In this document: one piece after another, positions 1-5,435 of the stretch
How positions within the stretch are numbered: position 1 is the stretch's first letter
How the letters are laid out: each line of letters opens with the position of its first letter
NCBI GenBank assembly: GCA_945979635.1
Contig: CAMFPZ010000074.1
Coordinates: 1-5,435, forward strand
DNA from: an uncultured Eubacterium sp.
GTDB taxonomy: Bacteria > Bacillota > Clostridia > Oscillospirales > Acutalibacteraceae
Reading direction: 5' to 3'
Length of the DNA: 5,435 nt
Made by a program: the position numbers and the translations under genes
The notes under the pieces: generated by a model
What the model saw: only the letters and a program-made list of their open reading frames with translations
Databases searched by the model: none
What the model was told of the DNA's origin: nothing

Positions 1-32
1 TATATATTTTTTTAATTTTCTAAGTGGACTAT

Positions 33-40
33 GGGGTGAT
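33..40 (+). promoter_or_regulatory. Ribosome binding site that decides the DUF815 start
   Basis: GGGGTGAT contains GGTGAT, which pairs with the 3' end of 16S rRNA, and sits 4 bases before TTG 45 (about 8 bases from the GG core). The upstream alternative GTG 24 is preceded only by AT-rich sequence, and GTG 36 lies inside the site itself. This favours the non-ATG start at 45. Confidence 0.6.
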
Positions 41-44
41 AGTA

Positions 45-1280
45 TTGAAAAAGGCGGTGCGGATTAGATATTATATCGAATCGCTTTGCGTATATGATTT
101 CAAACAGGATGAGATAATTTCAGCCTTGTACGATTTGCTGAATTCTCTGGAGGATGAAACAGTTTTGGCGAAGCAAAGTAGATTCTTCAAGCTTTTGTCA
201 ACTCATAAATCGTTTAGGCATTATGTATCAAAGCTGATTCTTACCGACGATAATGTGTTTACAAAGGCCGCGGCGGCAGGCGAATGTGATATGCTTGATG
301 ACTCAATTCTTGATGGCGTAAAATCGGATTTGCAAAAGCTGGAGATGATAGCCGGAATTTCGGCTGATGATATTTGTCCTGCTCAGCCCAATGAGGATAT
401 TGCTGAGGTTTTGAAGGCTATGCCTAAATGGAATTCAAGCGGTAGAGCAATGCTTCCGCTAACCGAGAATTGGAGCGAGCATATCGACGACCTAAAGACC
501 TTCCATAGGTCGAACGGCTATGGTATGTTTGCAAAATTTGTTGCCTTTACCTGGCGAAACGAGGAGTTTGTGCCTATTTCAAGCGTTGGCTCTATTTCGC
601 TGAATGATTTGAAAAATTATGAGCTCCAAAGACAAAAGGTTATTGATAATACAGAGGCATTCATTCAAAATCTTCCGGCGAATAATGTTTTGCTTTACGG
701 CGACAGAGGAACAGGAAAAAGCTCTACTGTCCACGCGATACTGAATGAATACAAAAATCAAGGTCTGCGAATGATAGAAATATCAAAGGGCGATATAAAT
801 GACCTTACAATGATTCGCGAAAAGATTGCCGACAGCCCTATGAAGTTTATTATTTTCATAGATGATCTGAGCTTCAACAGTCATGAGGATAGCTTCGGCG
901 AGCTTAAGGCGGCACTCGAGGGTTCGTTATCCGGCAGGAAGAGTAATATTTTGATTTATGCAACATCTAATCGACGCCATCTCATAAAGGAGAATTTCTC
1001 CGACAGAGAAAATGATGTCAACAGAAGCGATACTCTTCAGGAGGAATTGAGCCTTTCGGATAGATTCGGTCTTTCTGTTACATTTATAAATCCTGATAAG
1101 GCAGATTTTTTGGATATAGTAAAGAAAATTGCGGCAGACAGAGGCTTGCAGTGTGATATTGAGAGGCTGTGCGATTCTGCCGAGCAATGGGCACGAAGAA
1201 GGGGCGGACGCTCTCCGAGATGTGCAAAGCAGTTTATTGACTTCGTTGAAAGCTGCGAAAAACGCGGAAATGATTGGTAA
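45..1280 (+). CDS. DUF815-family AAA+ ATPase
   Basis: This is a predicted cytosolic P-loop ATPase of the DUF815 family, whose cellular role is not established. Numbering from GTG 24 (subtract 7 for the TTG 45 start), Walker A is GDRGTGKSS at 226-234 and Walker B is FIIFIDD at 275-281. A sensor-1-like Asn lies at 316 in ATSNRRHL, an Arg-finger-like Arg at 347 in LSDRFG, and a sensor-2-like segment RRRGGRSPR at 391-399. About 220 residues of mostly helical, family-specific sequence precede the ATPase core. The frame opens after a TAA at 21-23. GTG 24 has no Shine-Dalgarno sequence, whereas TTG 45 has GGGGTGAT at 33-40, so I chose TTG 45 (411 aa). All core ATPase motifs are intact, so the protein is probably active. 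It is followed by a 120-base AT-rich gap with no clear terminator, so read-through into the regulator is possible. Family call is firm; function is unknown. Confidence 0.9.
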   Translation: MKKAVRIRYYIESLCVYDFKQDEIISALYDLLNSLEDETVLAKQSRFFKLLSTHKSFRHYVSKLILTDDNVFTKAAAAGECDMLDDSILDGVKSDLQKLEMIAGISADDICPAQPNEDIAEVLKAMPKWNSSGRAMLPLTENWSEHIDDLKTFHRSNGYGMFAKFVAFTWRNEEFVPISSVGSISLNDLKNYELQRQKVIDNTEAFIQNLPANNVLLYGDRGTGKSSTVHAILNEYKNQGLRMIEISKGDINDLTMIREKIADSPMKFIIFIDDLSFNSHEDSFGELKAALEGSLSGRKSNILIYATSNRRHLIKENFSDRENDVNRSDTLQEELSLSDRFGLSVTFINPDKADFLDIVKKIAADRGLQCDIERLCDSAEQWARRRGGRSPRCAKQFIDFVESCEKRGNDW

Positions 1281-1308
1281 AAATTTGATAAATAATGCTT
1301 AATTAATT

Positions 1309-1323
1309 GTTAAAAAAATTAAC
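1309..1323. repeat. Short AT-rich inverted repeat in the regulator leader
   Basis: GTTAA (1309-1313) and TTAAC (1319-1323) are perfect 5-bp arms around AAAAA. A palindromic TTAATTAA lies just upstream at 1299-1306. In DNA this AT-rich, it may be chance or an UP-element-like tract. It is too weak to serve as an intrinsic terminator for the upstream gene, and no T-run follows it. Confidence 0.3.
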
Positions 1324-1325
1324 TC

Positions 1326-1357
1326 TTTGTTTACCTAAAATACAAATTGTAAACAAA
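1326..1357. promoter_or_regulatory. Perfect 9-bp inverted repeat, candidate operator of the regulator-kinase-htrA operon
   Basis: TTTGTTTAC (1326-1334) and GTAAACAAA (1349-1357) are exact reverse complements separated by 14 bases. The arms sit about two helical turns apart, which suits a dimeric regulator binding one DNA face. A nested palindrome TACAA-A-TTGTA occupies 1341-1351. The -10-like TAAAAT (1336-1341) lies in the spacer and has no recognisable -35 at 16-18 bases. The site precedes the response regulator, so autoregulation is the simplest inference, although OmpR-family sites are more often direct repeats. Which protein binds cannot be told from the sequence. Confidence 0.5.
1336..1341 (+). 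promoter_or_regulatory. Candidate -10 element (TAAAAT) of the operon promoter
   Basis: TAAAAT matches the sigma-A -10 consensus at five of six positions. It lies in the spacer of the 1326-1357 inverted repeat and would give a leader of about 50 bases. No good -35 is present at normal spacing, so it would need an activator. An alternative -10, TATTAT at 1367-1372, has only TTGTAA (1347-1352) as a -35, with a short 14-base spacer. The promoter assignment is tentative. Confidence 0.3.
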
Positions 1358-1382
1358 ATACTGGTGTATTATGGCTACAAAC

Positions 1383-1391
1383 GGAGAAAGG
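1383..1391 (+). promoter_or_regulatory. Ribosome binding site region of the response regulator
   Basis: GGAGAAAGG precedes two in-frame ATGs. GGAG is 5 bases from ATG 1392, and AGGA (1389-1392) is 8 bases from ATG 1401. The upstream ATG 1371 has no Shine-Dalgarno sequence and lies before this site. I prefer 1401, where the receiver domain begins canonically with MANKILVVDDD; 1392 would add only three residues. Confidence 0.55.
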
Positions 1392-1400
1392 ATGAATATT

Positions 1401-2096
1401 ATGGCAAATAAAATTCTTGTAGTTGATGATGATTTGAATATTTGCGAGCTTTTAAAGCTTTATTTGGAGAATGAGGGCTACGCAGTATTTACCGCAAATG
1501 ACGGCCAGGAGGCTGTTGAAAAGTTCAAGAATAAGACTCCTGATTTAGTTCTTCTTGATATTATGCTTCCGAAAATGGACGGTTGGCAGGTGTGTCGTGA
1601 AATCCGAAAGATTTCCTCTGCTCCGATTATTATGCTCACGGCAAAGGGCGAAACCTTCGATAAGGTGCTCGGCTTGGAGCTTGGTGCGGATGACTATGTT
1701 GTTAAGCCGTTCGATGCAAAGGAGGTTATGGCTCGTGTTAAGGCTGTGCTTCGCAGAACAAATGGCGAGTCTGCAAATTCCGAAAAGGAAAAGAAGACAG
1801 TAATATATGATAACCTTGAGATAAATATTACTAATTACGAAATGAAGGTTAAGGGTGTTGCTGTTGACACTCCGCCGAAAGAGCTTGAGCTTATTTATCA
1901 TTTCGCCTCTAATCCGAACAGAGTTTATACTCGTGACCAGCTTCTTGATGAGGTTTGGGGCTTCGATTATTACGGTGACAGCAGAACGGTGGATGTTCAT
2001 GTTAAGCGACTTCGCGAGAAGCTCGAGAATGTTTCCGATAAATGGTGCCTTAAAACCGTTTGGGGCGTTGGATATAAATTTGAAACAAAGGACTAA
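1401..2096 (+). CDS. OmpR/PhoB-family response regulator
   Basis: This is a cytosolic DNA-binding response regulator of 231 aa, the usual family length. The receiver domain (about 3-118) has the acidic pocket D9-D11, phospho-acceptor D53 in LLDIMLP, T80 in MLTAK and K102 in VVKPFD. A short charged linker follows, then a C-terminal winged-helix domain (about 132-229) with the recognition-helix signature RTVDVHVKRLREKL and the closing GVGYKF motif. All phosphotransfer residues are present, so it should be active. ATG 1401 was chosen over 1371 and 1392 on ribosome-binding-site spacing. The kinase gene starts 3 bases after the stop, so the two are surely co-expressed and form a cognate pair. A palindromic operator candidate lies 44 bases upstream. 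Resemblance to PhoP, WalR, ResD or CssR is at family level only, so no symbol is given. The best guess is a regulator of envelope stress genes, including the downstream htrA. Confidence 0.95.
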   Translation: MANKILVVDDDLNICELLKLYLENEGYAVFTANDGQEAVEKFKNKTPDLVLLDIMLPKMDGWQVCREIRKISSAPIIMLTAKGETFDKVLGLELGADDYVVKPFDAKEVMARVKAVLRRTNGESANSEKEKKTVIYDNLEINITNYEMKVKGVAVDTPPKELELIYHFASNPNRVYTRDQLLDEVWGFDYYGDSRTVDVHVKRLREKLENVSDKWCLKTVWGVGYKFETKD

Positions 2097-2099
2097 TAT

Positions 2100-3602
2100 A
2101 TGACTATTCCTGCAAAAAGAAGCAAACGACAAAATCTCTTTACGAAATACTTTTTGCTTTTTATGGGCATATTGCTTACGACATTCGCTGTGCTTGGCTC
2201 TGTTCTTATCGGAATAGTGAACACATATTCTCTAAAGGAAAAAACCTCCCTCTTAAGCGAAAATACAAAATCGCTTGCCGCTGCCGTTTCGCAAAATCTT
2301 ATTGTGAACGATATGAACAATGGCTATAGCTTCGGCAAGGAGGCTATATGTGAAAGTCTGAATATGGTTTCCTCCTGTATTGATGCAGATGTCTTTGTTT
2401 GTGATACCGGCGGAAGTGTTATTATGTGCAAGGAGCAAACAGGAATTCAAGCCTTCAAAACGGGCTCTATGGTTTGCAAATCGCATCGTAGTATGCTCAT
2501 TGATGACAGACAGATTCAGAGGGTTTATGAGGGTGCATCCATAGGAAAAACATCGCTTAACGGAGAAATGTACTATATTGTAGGATCACCCATTGTATCC
2601 GAGTATGATAATAATGGCTTTAGCGGAAATGAGCAGATTATTGGCTCCGTTTTCGCTGTTACTCCGGCAGGTACAACAGGAACTGTCTTGCTTATCATAA
2701 AAGTATTCCTTACTGTGGCACTTATTTGCCTTTGCTTTGCAGGGGTTCTCATTTGGGTTTTGACGAAGAGAATGGTAACTCCGCTTCAACAAATGAGCCT
2801 TGCTGCAAAGAAATTTGCTGTTGGCGACTTTTCATATAGAGTAAGTATAAAAACGAATGACGAGCTTTCCGATTTGGGATATGCCTTTAATGATATGGCA
2901 GATGCACTCGATAAGCTTGAAAGCTCACGACGCTCGTTTGTTGCGAATGTTTCGCACGAGCTAAAGACTCCTATGACTTCGATAGCCGGCTTTATCGACG
3001 GCATTCTGGATGGTACTATTCCGAAGGAAAAGGAGGACTATTATTTGAAAATCGTGTCCGACGAGGTTCGACGACTTTCTCGGCTCGTTGTTGCTATGCT
3101 TAATATGAGCAAGATTGAAAGCGGCGATTTCCAAATGAAGCCGAAGCCCTATAATTTGACAGACCAAATTATTCATATTCTTCTGACCTTTGAACAGAAA
3201 ATAGAGAATAAGAATATCGAAATCGTCGGTCTTGATGATGTGGGTGTACATTATGTGGTTGCTGATCCTGATATGATTTATCAGGTTGTCTATAATCTTT
3301 TTGATAATGCTGTAAAATTCACTAACGATAACGGGTATATTAAAATAGAAATTGCCGACATTGGTGATAATATCAGAGTAAGTATAAAGAACAGCGGAGA
3401 GGGTATAAATCCTAATGAGCTGACCCATATTTTTGAACGTTTCTATAAGGTTGACAAGTCGCGTTCTCTCGATTCAAGGGGAGCAGGTCTCGGACTTTAT
3501 ATTGTTAAGACTATGGTGGAAATGCACGGCGGAAGAATATTTGCCCGTTCCGATAGTGTGAGTGAGGCGGAATTTGTTTTCACTCTTCCAAAGAAAAAAT
3601 AA
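2100..3602 (+). CDS. Membrane sensor histidine kinase with HAMP domain
   Basis: This 500-aa kinase is the likely partner of the regulator just upstream. Its order is: basic N-terminus, TM1 (about 17-40), extracytoplasmic sensor (about 41-194), TM2 (about 196-221), HAMP (about 222-275), HisKA with phospho-acceptor H286 in VSHELKTP, then HATPase_c. The ATPase domain shows an N-box with N399 and N403, a G1 box NSGEGI at 431-436, an F-box around HIFERFYK (443-450) and a G2 box GAGLGL at 461-466. There is no cytosolic PAS domain, unlike WalK. The sensor contains a Cache/PAS-like strand pattern (DADVFVCDTGGSVIMC) and five Cys at 84, 93, 101, 110 and 126, which is unusual for a surface domain. AAAGGA at 2087-2092 is 7 bases from the ATG. 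The ligand is unknown; its position before htrA suggests sensing of secretion or envelope stress. Confidence 0.95.
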   Translation: MTIPAKRSKRQNLFTKYFLLFMGILLTTFAVLGSVLIGIVNTYSLKEKTSLLSENTKSLAAAVSQNLIVNDMNNGYSFGKEAICESLNMVSSCIDADVFVCDTGGSVIMCKEQTGIQAFKTGSMVCKSHRSMLIDDRQIQRVYEGASIGKTSLNGEMYYIVGSPIVSEYDNNGFSGNEQIIGSVFAVTPAGTTGTVLLIIKVFLTVALICLCFAGVLIWVLTKRMVTPLQQMSLAAKKFAVGDFSYRVSIKTNDELSDLGYAFNDMADALDKLESSRRSFVANVSHELKTPMTSIAGFIDGILDGTIPKEKEDYYLKIVSDEVRRLSRLVVAMLNMSKIESGDFQMKPKPYNLTDQIIHILLTFEQKIENKNIEIVGLDDVGVHYVVADPDMIYQVVYNLFDNAVKFTNDNGYIKIEIADIGDNIRVSIKNSGEGINPNELTHIFERFYKVDKSRSLDSRGAGLGLYIVKTMVEMHGGRIFARSDSVSEAEFVFTLPKKK

Positions 3603-3634
3603 TTATCGCTATATGCGGCGTAAAGGAGATAATT
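3601..3634 (+). repeat. 7-bp inverted repeat spanning kinase stop and htrA ribosome binding site
   Basis: AATTATC (3601-3607) and GATAATT (3628-3634) are exact reverse complements with a 20-base loop. In mRNA the hairpin would run from the kinase stop codon to just after the htrA Shine-Dalgarno sequence AAAGGAG (3622-3628), leaving most of it in the loop. The stem is AT-rich and weak. A role in tuning htrA translation is possible but unproven, and chance is likely. Confidence 0.25.
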
Positions 3635-3637
3635 TTT

Positions 3638-5101
3638 ATGGATGAATTCAACAATCAAAACGGCGTACCTAATGGTAATGGTGAATACCATTTTGTGCCG
3701 CCGAGTCAATCTCAACCGAATTCGGGACAAATGCCTAATGGAAATTCGACAGGCTATTATAATAATGCCAATACTCCGAATAATGCTCAATCGTATTATC
3801 AGCCGAGCACGGGACATAGTAATAAGGGTTATTATCAGCCGCAGCCGGGCGTTGTGGTAAACGGAAAGGTAGTAAATGCAAATAAGCATAAGAAGAATAA
3901 TAAGGCATTGAAGATTGTAATTGCCATTATAGTTGTATGTGCTGTTATCAGCATTGTAGGTATTGCTGTTTCGATATCAAGGTCAGTCTCGTTAGGTGAA
4001 AACAAGGAGAGCGTAACGATGTCCGATGATGCTTCAGCTTCGGTAAACAGCAGTAACGAGGCGGCAAAAACCGATAAGGACGGCAACTATACTGTTGCCG
4101 GCGTTGCGGCTAATAATATGGATTCCTGCGTGCTTATTTCTGTATATTCAGTTCCAAGCACATACGATTATTTCTTCGGCTATGGCTCTTCTAATAATGG
4201 TTCTTCAAACAGTGCAAGGCTTTCGGGTGAAGGCTCCGGCGTTCTTATGAGCGAGGGTAACGGAAAAACCTATGTTATGACCTGTGCCCATGTTATCGCT
4301 AACGGAAGCAGCTTCAAGATTACTACTAACGACGGAAAAGAATACGACGCAAATATGGTTGGATATGACAGTCAAACAGATATCGGTGTTCTTTCTATTG
4401 ACAAAACAGGGTTCAAGATTGCAACATTTGGCGACAGCAAGGATATTGAGGTTGGTGAGCAATGTGTTGCTATCGGTTGTCCGGGTGGCAGTAAGTTTAT
4501 GAACAGCGTTGCAACCGGTATTGTTTCTGCACTTGACAGACCTGTTGCTTCTTCAATCGGATATAACACAGAATGTATACAAACCGATACGGCAATCAAT
4601 CCGGGCAATTCGGGTGGAGCTCTGTTTAATATGCAGGGTCAGGTAATTGGTATTAATTCATCAAAAATTGCGTCAACAGAATATGAAGGAATGGGCTTTG
4701 CCGTTCCAAGCAATACTGCTGTTGAAACTGCAAACAGTCTAATTAAAAACGGTTATGTTGCCGGTAGAGCAAAAATCGGCTTAACCTATACAGGCGTAAC
4801 CAATGCCTCAAATGCAAGCAATATCTTAAACGCTCTTGCAGAAAAAGGATTCAAGGATGCACAGGGTGCTATGATTATTAATGAGATTAGTGGGGACTCC
4901 GACCTTGCTAATAAGGATGTAAAGCAATATGATATGATTGTTGCGATTAATGGTGAAACTCTGACATCAATTGATGTTCTTACTTCTACCTTGAGTAAAT
5001 CGAAGCCGGGTGATACAATAACGCTTACTATCGCCAGAGTAGAAAATAATCAATTCAAAATATTTGATGTTGACTGCAAATTAATCGAAAGCAAAGAATA
5101 A
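3638..5101 (+). CDS. Membrane-anchored HtrA/DegP-like trypsin-family serine protease with PDZ domain
   Basis: This is a 487-aa surface quality-control protease that is expected to degrade misfolded exported proteins. Residues 1-88 form a low-complexity cytosolic tail rich in Asn, Gln, Tyr, Pro and Gly, with two YYQP copies and a Lys-rich end. A single TM helix (about 93-113) follows, oriented with the C-terminus outside. A Ser/Asn/Asp-rich linker leads to the S1C protease domain (about 150-365). The catalytic triad is H218 (TCAHVI), D248 (DIGVLSI) and S325 (INPGNSGGAL), with the spacing usual for HtrA. One PDZ domain spans about 380-483. Oddities are Cys at 216 and 281, where HtrA proteins usually have Asn (TNAH, GNP), and six extracytoplasmic Cys in total (164, 216, 276, 281, 313, 480). 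AAAGGAG at 3622-3628 is 9 bases from the ATG. The gap after the kinase is 35 bases, and the gene ends at a strong terminator, so it is the last gene of the operon. Confidence 0.95.
   Translation: MDEFNNQNGVPNGNGEYHFVPPSQSQPNSGQMPNGNSTGYYNNANTPNNAQSYYQPSTGHSNKGYYQPQPGVVVNGKVVNANKHKKNNKALKIVIAIIVVCAVISIVGIAVSISRSVSLGENKESVTMSDDASASVNSSNEAAKTDKDGNYTVAGVAANNMDSCVLISVYSVPSTYDYFFGYGSSNNGSSNSARLSGEGSGVLMSEGNGKTYVMTCAHVIANGSSFKITTNDGKEYDANMVGYDSQTDIGVLSIDKTGFKIATFGDSKDIEVGEQCVAIGCPGGSKFMNSVATGIVSALDRPVASSIGYNTECIQTDTAINPGNSGGALFNMQGQVIGINSSKIASTEYEGMGFAVPSNTAVETANSLIKNGYVAGRAKIGLTYTGVTNASNASNILNALAEKGFKDAQGAMIINEISGDSDLANKDVKQYDMIVAINGETLTSIDVLTSTLSKSKPGDTITLTIARVENNQFKIFDVDCKLIESKE
3794..3841 (+). 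repeat. 12-bp direct repeat encoding YYQP in the HtrA tail
   Basis: TATTATCAGCCG occurs at 3794-3805 and again at 3830-3841, 36 bases apart and in frame, giving two YYQP motifs in the cytosolic tail of HtrA. The surrounding protein is Asn/Gln/Tyr/Gly-rich. Identical codon use in both copies fits a small internal duplication, though compositional bias could also explain it. Confidence 0.45.
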
Positions 5102-5102
5102 C

Positions 5103-5143
5103 AAAAAGCCTTGAGTTAGGAAATCCTAATTCAAGGCTTTTTT
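5103..5143. terminator. Bidirectional intrinsic terminator between htrA and the DUF218 gene
   Basis: An 18-bp stem pairs 5103-5120 with 5125-5142. Its only non-Watson-Crick pair is a G-U wobble (5115/5130), and the loop is AAAT. The + strand ends in TTTTTT (5138-5143), and the stem base begins AAAAA, which reads as a T-run on the minus strand. It starts one base after the htrA stop and ends directly beside the stop of the convergent gene, so it can terminate both transcripts. Confidence 0.93.
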
Positions 5144-5435
5144 CTAATTCAAATAAATTTGATATACTATTGCAAATATTTCTCTTGTGACAAACGGCAT
5201 ATACCCGTTCCAAGGAGTTTTGCTCGGATATGAGCTCGCTTTGAATCCACTTCGCTTTGCAAATTCCGATGCACGGTATTCGTGAAATTCGTTCGTTACA
5301 ACAAGAAGCTCGTCTGCTTTAATACCCTTGCTTTCAAGCAACTTTGCGGTATTTTCAAAATTTTCTCTCGTTGATTTTGATTTGTCCTCAATTAACAGTC
5401 TTGACGGTTCAATTCCTTTTTCAACCAAGTAGTTG
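5144..5435 (-). CDS. DUF218 (YdcF/SanA/ElyC-like) protein, C-terminal part, cut by window edge
   Basis: About 96 C-terminal residues are visible. The gene runs in from beyond the right edge and stops at TAG (5146-5144). The reading frame is open through 5434 (NYLVEKGIEP...), so the TTG at 5428 is an internal Leu codon, not the start. DUF218 hallmarks are present: EDKSKSTREN (about 5389-5360), the VVTNEFHEYRA segment with its conserved His (5284-5282), and the closing W-to-RE-FA pattern near the C-terminus. The family has a Rossmann-like fold. E. coli SanA and ElyC relate it to envelope integrity and peptidoglycan or lipid-carrier metabolism, but its biochemical activity is unsettled. Any N-terminal TM helix would lie outside the window. 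The gene is convergent with htrA and shares its terminator, so it is not in that operon. Family call is firm; substrate is unknown. Confidence 0.87.
   Translation of the reverse strand, partial: NYLVEKGIEPSRLLIEDKSKSTRENFENTAKLLESKGIKADELLVVTNEFHEYRASEFAKRSGFKASSYPSKTPWNGYMPFVTREIFAIVYQIYLN

Noticed and set aside
1281..1325. A possible intrinsic terminator for the DUF815 gene.
   Set aside because: Only AT-rich short dyads are present. There is no GC-containing stem followed by a T-run.
1371..1400. An N-terminal extension of the regulator from ATG 1371.
   Set aside because: It has no Shine-Dalgarno sequence, overlaps a possible -10 (TATTAT 1367-1372), and would add residues before the canonical receiver start.
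1545..2132. A long minus-strand open frame (195 codons) antisense to the regulator.
   Set aside because: It lies wholly opposite a strongly supported gene, shows no recognisable domain, and has no ribosome binding site that I can see. It is a shadow of the coding frame.
3390..3407. The kinase G1 box reads NSGEGI, with Asn in place of the usual Asp.
   Set aside because: Asn-type G1 boxes are, to my knowledge, common in HAMP kinases of Bacillota, and all the other ATP-binding boxes are intact. It is not evidence for a dead kinase.
3497..3889. A minus-strand open frame rich in Ile and Arg across the kinase/htrA junction.
   Set aside because: The repetitive I/R composition comes from the reverse complement of Asn/Tyr-rich codons in the HtrA tail. 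There is no independent coding evidence.
5426..5428. TTG at 5428 as the start of the minus-strand gene.
   Set aside because: The frame stays open to the window edge with the family-typical NYLVEKG sequence, so the codon is internal and the gene is merely truncated by the window.

Overview
The window is AT-biased, with compact intergenic gaps, strong AAAGGA/GGAG ribosome binding sites and protein families typical of Gram-positive anaerobes. The DUF815 ATPase, the OmpR-type response regulator/HAMP kinase pair and the membrane-anchored HtrA all fit a Bacillota genome. The protein style (an Asn/Gln/Tyr-rich cytosolic tail on HtrA, Cys in extracytoplasmic domains) suggests Clostridia, perhaps an Oscillospiraceae/Ruminococcaceae-like gut organism. 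That placement is inference; there is no rRNA or other marker here.

Layout. (1) 45-1280 (+): a DUF815 AAA+ ATPase, probably starting at a TTG codon preceded by a good Shine-Dalgarno sequence. (2) 1281-1400: a very AT-rich gap with no strong terminator but with a perfect 9-bp inverted repeat (1326-1357), the best operator candidate in the window. (3) 1401-5101 (+): three genes with small gaps on one strand, namely an OmpR/PhoB-family response regulator, a two-TM HAMP sensor histidine kinase, and a membrane-anchored HtrA/DegP-like serine protease with one PDZ domain. (4) 5103-5143: a long, nearly perfect hairpin with a T-run on both strands, serving as a bidirectional terminator. (5) 5144-5435 (-): the C-terminal part of a convergent DUF218 (YdcF/SanA/ElyC-like) protein that runs off the right edge.

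How the genes work together. The regulator, kinase and HtrA look like one operon ending at the terminator. The kinase has an extracytoplasmic sensor and the protease acts on the same side of the membrane. The simplest reading is an envelope or secretion-stress circuit, analogous in logic to CssRS-HtrA of Bacillus: the sensor detects a surface problem, the phosphorylated regulator drives its own operon, and HtrA degrades or refolds damaged exported proteins. The DUF218 neighbour also belongs to a family linked to the envelope, but it is convergent and not part of the operon. The DUF815 ATPase has no established role and its link to the operon is only positional.

I see no mobile element, CRISPR array, tRNA/rRNA or phage signature. 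This is mostly a conserved chromosomal region. The points most worth a second look are the operator-like palindrome, the Cys-rich sensor domain, and paired Cys at two positions that are usually Asn in the HtrA protease domain.
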